A stretch of DNA of 7,353 bases from assembly GCA_002308515.1 (NCBI GenBank), contig DBVN01000097.1:5884-13236 (forward strand), read 5' to 3'. This DNA comes from Verrucomicrobia bacterium UBA1263 (GTDB taxonomy: Bacteria > Verrucomicrobiota > Verrucomicrobiia > Limisphaerales > UBA1412). Made by a program: the position numbers and the translations under genes. Within the stretch, counting starts at the first letter, position 1. Every line of letters starts with the position of its first letter. Below the pieces are notes generated by a model. The model worked only from the letters and a program-made list of their open reading frames with translations, ran no database searches and was not told the DNA's origin. This document shows positions 1 through 6,231 of the stretch, piece after piece.

Positions 1-106
1 GAAAGAATTGCAGCTGCCGGTCAAATTCATTGGCCTGGGCGAGCAGCCGGATGATCTCCAGCCTTTTGACGCGAAACAGTACGCGGAGGCTATTTTCGGG
101 GAATAG
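1..106 (+). CDS. ftsY: FtsY, SRP receptor GTPase, C-terminal end (partial)
   Basis: The first bases, read from position 2, encode the final 34 residues of FtsY, ending at TAG 104-106. The segment ELQLPVKFIGLGEQPDDLQPF, followed by an AEAIFGE-type ending, matches the conserved tail of the SRP-type GTPase family: the KFIG-x-GE loop contacts nucleotide, and the DDLxPFD helix ends the G domain. FtsY is the membrane-associated receptor that docks ribosome-bound SRP at the Sec translocon. The related protein Ffh would continue past this point into its M domain, whereas this frame stops 13 residues after the DDLQPF motif, which favours FtsY. The NG domain core and start lie outside the window. The recognition is from residue pattern only. 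Confidence 0.9.
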   Translation, partial: KELQLPVKFIGLGEQPDDLQPFDAKQYAEAIFGE

Positions 107-140
107 CTCTCTCTTTTTTAAGATAAATCGCCTTTTTTCG

Positions 141-180
141 CTTTTCAGTCTTGAACTGAAGGGGCGTTTCGTATTTTATT
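141..180 (+). terminator. possible rho-independent terminator after ftsY
   Basis: CTTTTCAGT at 141-149 can pair with ACTGAAGGG at 155-163 around a 5-nt loop, giving nine pairs of which two are G-U. It is followed by GCG and then a T-rich stretch (167-183) rather than a clean T-run. The stem is weak and U-rich on one side. It sits in the only gap between ftsY and the next gene, so it would separate the two transcripts, but readthrough is equally possible. Confidence 0.35.
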
Positions 181-186
181 TTCCGA

Positions 187-1731
187 GTGGGTATTGAAAG
201 TGTCCAACCTAAGCGGAAGCGCTCTTTTATCGTTAGCCTGTTTATTTTTCTGACAGTCGGTGGCGTGCTGTTGCTGGCACTGATCATCGCGGCCTGTGTA
301 TGGGATTCACACCGTTCGGATTATGCCTGGAAGCAGTTTGAAGACCGGGTGAACGCGGCCGGCCTTTATCTGGGCAAAGATCTTCTTTTTCCTTCCCTTC
401 CGGCGGATAATCAGAATTTCGCGGGCATTTCCTCGATGAGAGTGCTGGTGAATACCAATGAGTTCCTTTCTGTGCAGGAAGTCGTCTCTTCACTGAGCGA
501 TGAGCATTGTGTGCATCAGCCGGAGGGGCTGCCTGACCGGTTCTGGTACACGGGTTACTCCTGGACGGCGGAAGATGTCCGCCAGGTGCTGCATTCCTGC
601 GGCGCGGCAATGTCTCCGGAACCGGAAGTGACACCGCAGGGGAATCTTCAATTTTTTGAAATTTTTGAGCCTCAGTTCCAGGAGCTGAAAGCAGGACTGG
701 AGCGTCCTTTCTGCCAGTTCTGGACCCCATTCGAGATGGGACCTCAAATCAATACGCTTCACCTGAATGAGTTATACAAGATGAGCCTTCTGCTTTCCGC
801 CCGTGCTGCGACCCAGCTCAGCATGGGACGCAGTCAGGCGGCGATGGAGGATCAGATTTTTTGCTGGAATTTGATCCACCGGATGAGTTCTGACCGCACG
901 ATCACGGCGGCTTTGGACTGTGAATCTTGTTTTCTCTACTCACTGCAGCCGCTCTGGCAGGGGATCACTCAGCATTTTTGGGATAAGGATCAGCTGACAC
1001 AACTCCAGACGGAGGTGAGCCGATTCGACTTCATTCGCTCTTTCAAGCGGAATATGCTGTTTGAGACGCTGTGGATCGTCAGCTTGAAGGATTCTTTTGA
1101 AAGTGTCTGGGTCGGTGACGCTGTTGGCTTTACGATCGAAAAACTGCATTTGTCGGATAAAATGCTGGATCTGCTGCTGAACAATGAATTATTCCCGAAG
1201 CTCATTGAAAATATCCCCACCGGCTGGCTCAGGATGAATCTGATCAATCTGGCGGATTCCATTTTCAGTTATTGTGACGAGGTCTATCGGGTGGATGAAC
1301 ATCGGATCGTTCCGAAGAAAACGATCGGTCTGATCCGGGATTTTGAGAGTCAGTATGAGAATTCTCTCAATCCCGACCGCCTCATCGCGGCACGTTTCAA
1401 GGACGCTCTTTTCAGTGAAACGATCCCGCAGAACTCCGCGCGGGGGCAGGCTTTTGTGGATATGGCCGGTATTGCCTGCATGCTGGAATTATCCTATCTG
1501 GATCAGAAAAAATATCCGGAAACTCTGGAGGAACTGGTTCTGCCCGAAGGAGTCAAGCTTCCTACAGATGTGATCACGGGAGGAAATTACATTTTCAGTA
1601 TTTCCTCGGCATCGTTCCAGCTTTATTCCATTGGCTGGGATGACCGGGACAACTACGGCAGGATGATCGAGTCCTCATCCGGGATGAGAGACTGGGTGTG
1701 GCCGCCTTCTGATCACCATCCGACTCTCTAA
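187..1731 (+). CDS. single-pass membrane-anchored protein of unknown function, PVC-type
   Basis: A 514-residue protein I cannot name. It starts with a basic stretch (KRKR, residues 9-12) and one hydrophobic span (about 14-38), a signal anchor that would leave some 475 residues outside the cytoplasm. The middle (about 175-420) appears mostly helical, with Leu/Ala-rich stretches such as the region around residues 200-240. The C-terminus carries a YPETLEEL motif at 443-450, then an LPTD, a GGNY and FQLYSIGWDDRDNYG near 477-491. Proteins of this general plan (anchor, helical body, YP-x-[ST]-L and YS-x-G tail) are frequent in Planctomycetes, Lentisphaerae and Verrucomicrobia; that is recollection. 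GTG at 187 is the only standard start after the in-frame stop at 157-159, but no Shine-Dalgarno precedes it. pgsA follows 40 nt downstream, so the two may be co-transcribed. Confidence 0.75.
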   Translation: MGIESVQPKRKRSFIVSLFIFLTVGGVLLLALIIAACVWDSHRSDYAWKQFEDRVNAAGLYLGKDLLFPSLPADNQNFAGISSMRVLVNTNEFLSVQEVVSSLSDEHCVHQPEGLPDRFWYTGYSWTAEDVRQVLHSCGAAMSPEPEVTPQGNLQFFEIFEPQFQELKAGLERPFCQFWTPFEMGPQINTLHLNELYKMSLLLSARAATQLSMGRSQAAMEDQIFCWNLIHRMSSDRTITAALDCESCFLYSLQPLWQGITQHFWDKDQLTQLQTEVSRFDFIRSFKRNMLFETLWIVSLKDSFESVWVGDAVGFTIEKLHLSDKMLDLLLNNELFPKLIENIPTGWLRMNLINLADSIFSYCDEVYRVDEHRIVPKKTIGLIRDFESQYENSLNPDRLIAARFKDALFSETIPQNSARGQAFVDMAGIACMLELSYLDQKKYPETLEELVLPEGVKLPTDVITGGNYIFSISSASFQLYSIGWDDRDNYGRMIESSSGMRDWVWPPSDHHPTL

Positions 1732-1771
1732 ATATAACGTGAAAGGCTTTCGCTGTTTCGCGTCTGACGCT

Positions 1772-2356
1772 ATGACAACGGCAAATAAGGTAACTATCCT
1801 GAGGATCTTTCTGGTTCCGATATTCATAACGATGCTTCTGCTCTATGATCGTTCCGGACATGATTTCTATCGGGTCTTTTCCATTTTTGCTTTTGCGGCG
1901 GCTTCACTTTCCGATGGTATAGATGGTTATATCGCAAGACATTATAACCAAAGAAGCGAACTGGGGGCGATCCTGGATCCTCTGGCCGACAAGCTGCTGC
2001 TGGTTTCGGGGGCGATCCTGCTCAGTTTTGATCATGCCTATCTGCCTTCCATTCCTTTGGTCTTTATTGTCAGCATCTTGAGCCGGGATATGATGATCCT
2101 GCTGGGGGTCATCGTGATCTATTATGTCTGTGAGAAGGTGAAGGTGCGTCCGCGTTGGCCGGGCAAGACGGCAACGGTTTTTCAGATGATCACGATCCTG
2201 ATGGCCTTGCTGATTTTCCCGTCCAAATATGTGGATTTCTTTGCGTATATCGCCACGGTGTTCACTATTCTTTCGGCGGTCTATTATTTAGCGGCCGGTC
2301 TGCGCCAGCTGAATGAATCCCCGGCCAGCGCTCCCGATTCCACAAGGAACCGCTGA
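1772..2356 (+). CDS. pgsA: CDP-alcohol phosphatidyltransferase, CDP-diacylglycerol-glycerol-3-phosphate type
   Basis: Integral membrane enzyme of 194 residues that most likely joins CDP-diacylglycerol and glycerol-3-phosphate to phosphatidylglycerophosphate, the first committed step to phosphatidylglycerol and cardiolipin. The complete CDP-alcohol phosphotransferase signature D-x2-D-G-x2-A-R-x8-G-x3-D-x3-D is present: DGIDGYIAR, then G and the two Asp of GAILDPLAD, with the four metal-binding Asp intact. The N-terminus MTTANKVTILRIFLVP matches the usual PgsA opening, which is why ATG 1772 is chosen over an in-frame GTG at 1739 that would add 11 atypical residues. No good Shine-Dalgarno precedes either. 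Hydrophobic segments at roughly residues 10-25, 70-110 and 130-180 fit the six-helix fold. Length is normal for the family. A related CDP-alcohol transferase with another acceptor cannot be excluded, but the N-terminus and neighbours favour PgsA. Confidence 0.9.
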   Translation: MTTANKVTILRIFLVPIFITMLLLYDRSGHDFYRVFSIFAFAAASLSDGIDGYIARHYNQRSELGAILDPLADKLLLVSGAILLSFDHAYLPSIPLVFIVSILSRDMMILLGVIVIYYVCEKVKVRPRWPGKTATVFQMITILMALLIFPSKYVDFFAYIATVFTILSAVYYLAAGLRQLNESPASAPDSTRNR

Positions 2357-2446
2357 TTCCCTTTTTCTGAGAAAATCTCTTCCCATTCAGGCTTTTTTCT
2401 GATACAAATGAGCTTGCCTTTTCAATGCGTTGAGAACAATCAAAGC

Positions 2447-2452
2447 AGGTGA
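2447..2452 (+). promoter_or_regulatory. Shine-Dalgarno site fixing the start at 2457
   Basis: AGGTGA lies 4 nt upstream of ATG 2457. It decides the start of the TPR-module gene: the longer reading from TTG 2430 would have no comparable site and would translate through this one. Confidence 0.75.
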
Positions 2453-2456
2453 GAAA

Positions 2457-4439
2457 ATGAGAAAATGGCTTTATTACATATACAAAAGGATATTTGACAC
2501 CAATGTCTGGATGTGGATTGCGGTGGGGTTATACTTTTTCACTTTCCTGTGTCCATATCAGAAAGTCAAAGCTCTCATTTATTGTGTTTTTTTCTTGTTC
2601 ATTCTTGGGTATATCATTCATAGAGCTGTTTTTAAACCTATATGGACGGCCGAAAATAGATTTAGAAAGTTTTCGCAATTTCTTATAATACTGTTTGTTC
2701 TTCATTCACTATATAGAACTTATCTTTTTATTGCTCATCCAGTTTTTAGATTCCTGCTCATAGTAATTATGGCAGTGGGAATTGCTATATGGCTAACGCC
2801 TGTTGTTATTTCATCAATAGCGGATATTATGGGGAGAATGTTTTATGGCTTTGGAAAATCAGCCAGTAATGATGCTCCGGAAAGGGTATTCGTTCGTTCT
2901 ATTCCGGAAGGATATAGAAAACGGGGAGAGTATTTGCAGGCACTGAAGAATTTGGATGAACAGTTGCTGGAACTGGAAACCGATCAGATCAAGCCTACCG
3001 AAAAACAGTTACAGTGGATTTTTGAGGCAAATGCCATGAAAGCGGAGATCTACGCGGAAGATCTGAAAGATTATGACTCAGCTGAAGAGATCATCAACCG
3101 TTTGCTGGACAGTGGTAAGCTGAGCTGCAAAGGAGAAGCTGTCTTTTTAAATCGCTTATGTGACTGGCGGATAAAATTGAAAGAAGATTTAGATGGTGCA
3201 AAAGCCGCATTGGAACAGATTGAAAAGCGCTATCCCGGTTCGGAAGAGGCGATGTATGCCTCACAGAGAAAGAGCCGACTGAAATTACCGGAGAAAGGTC
3301 CCGCACCCCGGAAAAAATTGGTTCATTTGACAGAAGATCTGGGGTTGAAGGAAGGTTTCAAAGGATGGGATATTCCGCAGATGACCTGGCGGAAAGAAAT
3401 CGAAGAGCTGAAGAAATATCTTTCAGAACATCCTTTTGACTGGGACGCTCGTGAAAAACTGGCTTCTCTTTATTCAATCAACTGTCATGATGTCAAGTCT
3501 GCGGTCAGAGAACTGGACTTTCTACTGGAACAGGATGGGCAGCCCAAGAAAAAGATCGTTCAATGGCTGAATATGAAGGCCGATTTCTTTGTCCGCGATC
3601 GGGATTTGGAAAGTGCTAAAGAAGCATTAAACTCGATAATGGAGCTTTATCCGGAAACTTCTCCCGCTTATTTGGCAGAGAAACGTATCGCTTTGTTGAA
3701 AAGTGAATTAAAACGCGAAAAAAACAAAATCTATAAAGTTCAGAAATCTGATGAAACGGATCTCAAACAGGTGAAGACTCCTTTCAATATCCCGACAAAG
3801 GTTTCTACTCTAGCTTCATCGCTTCAAAAGAAAGATCCCGCGGTTTTGCAGGATGAAGAGAAAAAAGTTGATCATGACTGGATAGAGGAGATGCAGCAGT
3901 TAGACAGGCATTTGATGGATCATCCCACAAATTGGGAAGCGAGAGAACGGCTGGCCACCATTTACGCTTATGAGATGGGTGAAATAGAAGCGGCGATCCA
4001 GCAAATAGAAATACTGCTGGCACAATCAAAAGGCAAATCTACTCAAATCGCACGCTGGCTGAATATGGAAGCGGATTTCTATGTTTTCGCAAAGGATGAG
4101 GTATCCGCGAAAAAAGCACTTCAGAGAATCGCTGAATTAGATCCTTTAAATCCAGCTATTTTTGCGGCGGAAAAGCGGATAGCCTGTCTTAAAAACGAGA
4201 TCAGAGAACCTGCGCAGAAGAAATACGAAGTCACACAATGGAATGAAGAGGAGTTCTTGAGACCAACAGTGGTAACATCTGGAAATGATTTGACCCCCAA
4301 AGCGATCCGACAGAATCGGGAACGTGCCAAGAATCCGGTGAGGGTCAAGCCGAATGAAGCGAATGAACAGAGGGAGCAAAAGCTCCGTGCCGATCTGGCA
4401 AAGCATCTGAAGAATGCCGGATTTTCCGAATCCGACTAA
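2457..4439 (+). CDS. four-TM protein with three TPR-like helical modules
   Basis: A 660-residue protein of unknown specific role. Four predicted membrane spans occupy about residues 17-33, 38-57, 72-93 and 97-122. Positive charges at the N-terminus (RK, KR) and between spans 2 and 3 (residues 55-71) suggest that N-terminus and C-terminal domain are both cytoplasmic. The soluble part holds three related modules of about 110-125 residues (about 156-279, 311-420 and 475-583). Modules 2 and 3 align without gaps over more than 100 residues: HP-x2-W-[DE]-A-R-E near the start, WLNM[KE]ADF in the middle, AEKRIA at the end. Module 1 is more diverged but keeps the LNR, AK-x-AL-x2-I and YP pattern. This is TPR/SEL1-like helical architecture, typical of protein-binding scaffolds. 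The tail (about 600-660) is charged and probably disordered. The membrane half is much more AT-rich than the rest. Start ATG 2457 is supported by AGGTGA. The stop interlocks with the convergent nuclease gene. Confidence 0.85.
   Translation: MRKWLYYIYKRIFDTNVWMWIAVGLYFFTFLCPYQKVKALIYCVFFLFILGYIIHRAVFKPIWTAENRFRKFSQFLIILFVLHSLYRTYLFIAHPVFRFLLIVIMAVGIAIWLTPVVISSIADIMGRMFYGFGKSASNDAPERVFVRSIPEGYRKRGEYLQALKNLDEQLLELETDQIKPTEKQLQWIFEANAMKAEIYAEDLKDYDSAEEIINRLLDSGKLSCKGEAVFLNRLCDWRIKLKEDLDGAKAALEQIEKRYPGSEEAMYASQRKSRLKLPEKGPAPRKKLVHLTEDLGLKEGFKGWDIPQMTWRKEIEELKKYLSEHPFDWDAREKLASLYSINCHDVKSAVRELDFLLEQDGQPKKKIVQWLNMKADFFVRDRDLESAKEALNSIMELYPETSPAYLAEKRIALLKSELKREKNKIYKVQKSDETDLKQVKTPFNIPTKVSTLASSLQKKDPAVLQDEEKKVDHDWIEEMQQLDRHLMDHPTNWEARERLATIYAYEMGEIEAAIQQIEILLAQSKGKSTQIARWLNMEADFYVFAKDEVSAKKALQRIAELDPLNPAIFAAEKRIACLKNEIREPAQKKYEVTQWNEEEFLRPTVVTSGNDLTPKAIRQNRERAKNPVRVKPNEANEQREQKLRADLAKHLKNAGFSESD
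3387..4202 (+). repeat. in-frame tandem duplication of a helical module
   Basis: Two copies, about 3387-3717 and 3879-4202, lie exactly 492 bp (164 codons) apart and encode gap-free homologous modules inside the four-TM protein. The best-kept DNA is TGGCTGAATATG at 3564 and at 4056, each followed by a nearly matching GCsGATTTCT. A third, older copy lies upstream at about 2922-3290. Confidence 0.8.
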
Positions 4440-5821
4440 GCGGAGTGTTCGATCGTGATAAACTCTTTCGGCTGTGGATCCAGAACCTGAATATCGGGAT
4501 AACGCCGCCGGATATTTTCCTGTATCCAGGCTTTCGCGTCAGGACTGCCATGTGTCAGGATCACGGTCTTGGGTGAGACATTCCCCACTAAATCTATCAG
4601 TTCATCCCGGTAGGAGTGTCCCGTCAGATCAAAATCCTCACGCTTGCAATGGCAAACGACTTCCTTCGCGAACTCGCTGAAAAAGAAGGGTTCACCTTGT
4701 ACGGCGGCTTTGAGACGGCCGGCCGGAGAGTCCGGGGCGGCATATCCCACAAAGAGAATAGAAAGCTCAGGGTCTTTCATAAAGCGGAGCGCTAAATCGT
4801 GGGTAGGGGTGTTTTCGTTCATCATGCCCGCAGTCAGCACAAAAATGTGAGGTTTGGAAAGTCTGATTTTGGATAAGCTGCCGGGTTCGATGGTTTGCAG
4901 ATCCATCAATTCTCCGAACTTGAGTTTGGAGTAGTTACGGTTGGTGCGGGATGCCGTCAGGTCGTAAACATCCGTAAAGTGTCTGCCCAGTCCGCCGATA
5001 TAGATTTTTTGAGGCAGGATCTTGTCATTTCCCATCAGCAAAGCCAGTTCGGTGAGTATCTCCTGAGTGCGGCCCAAAGCGAAAACCGGGATCAGGACAC
5101 TGCGCTTGTCCTTTTGCGCCTGAATGATGGCTTTGCCCAGACGCTCCATTTCCGTCTTATGATCAACGATATTGGCATGATCGCCGCGAGTGGTTTCCAT
5201 CAAAAGCACATCCGCATGGATATTGTCGAACCGGGCTTTGCGGAGAAGGGTCTGATCATGCAGACAGCAGTCCCCCGTGTAGAAGAGGGATCCACCATCA
5301 GGAGAGCGCAGAAGGATGCCGGCGGAACCGAGAGTGTGTCCCGCGTCAATAAATTCCAGAGTCGGGGATTCTATGCCTAAGCAGGTTTTGGAGAAGGATA
5401 TCCATTCGATCTCGCGATTGTAGCGGAATCCCTGGAAACGCGGCTCCAGTGCCATCACTTCCTCGTGGGTATAAAGCGGATATTCAGGGATGTTTTTTTC
5501 CACAGCCTGATATTTCATCACATTGACGGAGTTATGCAGTATCCGCGGCAGAATGTGGTAACTGAGCTCGCTCATCAGCACCGCGGCGGATGGAAAATAC
5601 TGCATCGCAACGGGAATCGAACCACAATGATCCTGATGGCAATGAGTAATAGCTATGGCATCAAGTCTTTCGTTCGAGATAAGATCGAAACAGGGAAGAG
5701 CTTCGGCGCCCAGGATGCCGGGATGCAGACCGCAATCTAACAAGATGCGGTTGTTTCCCATTTCCACGAACCAGGCACTGGCTCCGATTTCATTGTTAGG
5801 GTTAAGGTTACCGATCGTCAT
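4436..5821 (-). CDS. beta-CASP family metallo-beta-lactamase nuclease (CPSF73/Ysh1-like)
   Basis: A 461-residue soluble protein with the full metallo-beta-lactamase plus beta-CASP layout seen in RNA-processing nucleases. Motif 1 Asp is in LLDCG (D29). Motif 2 is HCHQDH (H60, H62, D64, H65). Motif 3 His is in DAGHTLGS (H162). Motif 4 Asp is in YTGDC (D184). The beta-CASP insert follows: motif A acidic residue in METTRGDH (E209), motif B His in LTGHSYRDEL (H402) and motif C His in ILTHGSP (H424). These bind two zinc ions and cleave RNA, as endo- and/or 5'-exonuclease in characterised homologues. The usual His-Ala-Asp of motif B reads His-Ser-Tyr here. No extra KH or RNase J C-terminal domain is present, so this resembles the short COG1236-type proteins rather than RNase J. 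ATG 5821 gives a typical N-terminus; no clear Shine-Dalgarno is seen. Its stop overlaps the convergent gene. RNA substrate is unknown. Confidence 0.9.
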   Translation of the reverse strand: MTIGNLNPNNEIGASAWFVEMGNNRILLDCGLHPGILGAEALPCFDLISNERLDAIAITHCHQDHCGSIPVAMQYFPSAAVLMSELSYHILPRILHNSVNVMKYQAVEKNIPEYPLYTHEEVMALEPRFQGFRYNREIEWISFSKTCLGIESPTLEFIDAGHTLGSAGILLRSPDGGSLFYTGDCCLHDQTLLRKARFDNIHADVLLMETTRGDHANIVDHKTEMERLGKAIIQAQKDKRSVLIPVFALGRTQEILTELALLMGNDKILPQKIYIGGLGRHFTDVYDLTASRTNRNYSKLKFGELMDLQTIEPGSLSKIRLSKPHIFVLTAGMMNENTPTHDLALRFMKDPELSILFVGYAAPDSPAGRLKAAVQGEPFFFSEFAKEVVCHCKREDFDLTGHSYRDELIDLVGNVSPKTVILTHGSPDAKAWIQENIRRRYPDIQVLDPQPKEFITIEHSA

Positions 5822-5834
5822 CGTGATTTCAACG

Positions 5835-5863
5835 ATTGTAATGTTCTGATTGGGTCAGGACAG
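5835..5863 (-). promoter_or_regulatory. candidate sigma70 promoter for the beta-CASP gene
   Basis: Read on the minus strand, CTGTCC (5863-5858), a 17-nt spacer and TACAAT (5840-5835) resemble -35 and -10 boxes. The -10 matches five of six consensus bases; the -35 only three. Initiation would fall within about ten bases of ATG 5821, leaving a very short leader, which agrees with the missing Shine-Dalgarno. Chance similarity is quite possible. Confidence 0.25.
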
Positions 5864-5884
5864 AGTGGGAGAAAAATCAAAAGG

Positions 5885-5969
5885 TGGTGCCCACGGCAGG
5901 ATTTGAACCTGCACAATGTTACTCACTAGTACCTGAAACTAGCGCGTCTGCCAATTCCGCCACGTGGGC
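5885..5969 (-). tRNA. tRNA-Leu(CAG)
   Basis: Complete 85-nt class II tRNA on the minus strand with an encoded CCA end (TGG at 5885-5887). The acceptor stem GCCCACG pairs fully with CGTGGGC, followed by discriminator A. The D arm includes GGCGGAATTGGCAGACGC, as in many tRNA-Leu. The anticodon stem CTAGT/ACTAG closes a 7-nt loop TTCAGGT with anticodon CAG (CTG at 5933-5935 on the plus strand), decoding CUG. The T arm is GCAGG-TTCAAAT-CCTGC. The body is close to Escherichia coli tRNA-Leu(CAG) from memory, but the variable arm, TGAGTAACATTGT, has only about three weak pairs. The beta-CASP gene starts 63 nt downstream on the same strand, so a joint transcript is possible. Confidence 0.97.
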
Positions 5970-6154
5970 TCGTGCGGCACGTCGCCATACAGGCAACGCA
6001 CGGAAAAGAGGCTACCAGAAACATGGAGAATAAACAAGCCGGAAAATGAAAAAAGTCTTAATTTTTTTTGAGTTTTTCTTTTTTGGACAGAGTTTCAAAG
6101 ATTTTATAGCCTCCAAAGAAAACATTTCTTGTTCTCCGGTGTATATTTTGATAA

Positions 6155-6192
6155 CCTCTGCGAGGCGCTTGAAGTAGGGTCTCGCAAGAGAT
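6155..6192 (+). promoter_or_regulatory. two small hairpins in the pilin leader
   Basis: CCTC (6155-6158) and GAGG (6162-6165) flank a TGC loop. GTCTC (6179-6183) and GAGAT (6188-6192) flank GCAA, a GNRA tetraloop, giving five pairs with one G-U. Both lie within 80 nt upstream of the pilin start and would be in its 5' leader if transcription starts upstream of 6150, which is not shown. No known riboswitch was recognised; in particular the cyclic-di-GMP-I core sequences are absent. Confidence 0.35.
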
Positions 6193-6207
6193 AAGGCTTG
6201 ATAGAGT

Positions 6208-6221
6208 CACCTGAACAGGTG
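6208..6221 (+). promoter_or_regulatory. palindrome overlapping the pilin Shine-Dalgarno
   Basis: CACCTGAACAGGTG is a perfect 6+2+6 inverted repeat. As RNA it would fold as CACCT-GAAC-AGGTG with five pairs, occupying the AGGTG part of the AGGTGGAG ribosome site. As DNA it could be an operator. Either would affect pilin expression; neither is proven. Confidence 0.45.
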
Positions 6222-6224
6222 GAG
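6217..6224 (+). promoter_or_regulatory. Shine-Dalgarno of the pilin gene
   Basis: AGGTGGAG, with GGAG ending 7 nt before ATG 6232, is the best ribosome-binding site in the window. It fixes the start and fits a highly translated gene. Confidence 0.75.
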
Positions 6225-6231
6225 TTGTAAG

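Larger units (their letters stand above)
5970..6231. other. divergent intergenic region, no gene supported
   Basis: This gap separates the leftward tRNA-Leu and the rightward pilin gene. Next to the tRNA, CGTGC (5971-5975) and GCACG (5998-6002) form an imperfect inverted repeat with an inner GCC/GGC, perhaps part of the precursor leader. Next come A/T tracts: A6 at 6049-6054 and T-tracts at 6062-6069, 6073-6077 and 6079-6084, likely curved DNA or an UP-like element for one of the flanking promoters. The right end (6155-6221) is a chain of three small inverted repeats leading to the pilin start. I found no convincing -35/-10 pair and no sigma54 box for the pilin gene. Confidence 0.6.

Noticed and set aside
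284..730. 148-codon minus-strand open frame
   Set aside because: Antisense to the 514-residue gene, rich in Pro/Arg as expected from a reverse-frame shadow.
1739..1771. Upstream GTG start that would extend pgsA by 11 residues
   Set aside because: The added residues are not typical of PgsA, and ATG 1772 gives the normal MTTANKVTILRI opening.
2346..2366. GGAA/TTCC hairpin followed by CTTTTT at the pgsA stop
   Set aside because: Only four pairs with a 7-nt loop; too weak to call a terminator.
2430..2456. Upstream TTG start for the four-TM protein
   Set aside because: It has no ribosome site and would read through the AGGTGA that serves ATG 2457.
4895..5380. 161-codon plus-strand open frame
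   Set aside because: It is antisense to the well-supported beta-CASP nuclease and has no recognisable protein features.
6049..6084. Terminator between the A6 tract and the T8 tract
   Set aside because: Pairing would be only A-T without a GC stem; the tracts are better explained as curved or UP-like DNA.
6046..6177. A 43-codon plus-strand reading frame starting MKKVLIFFEFFFFGQSF
   Set aside because: Its hydrophobic start comes from the T-tracts of the intergenic region, there is no properly spaced Shine-Dalgarno, and it overlaps the first hairpin of the pilin leader. Chance frame is more likely.
6131..6230. Cyclic-di-GMP-I riboswitch upstream of the pilin gene
   Set aside because: I looked for it because such switches control pili elsewhere, but the conserved core segments and tetraloop receptor arrangement are not present.
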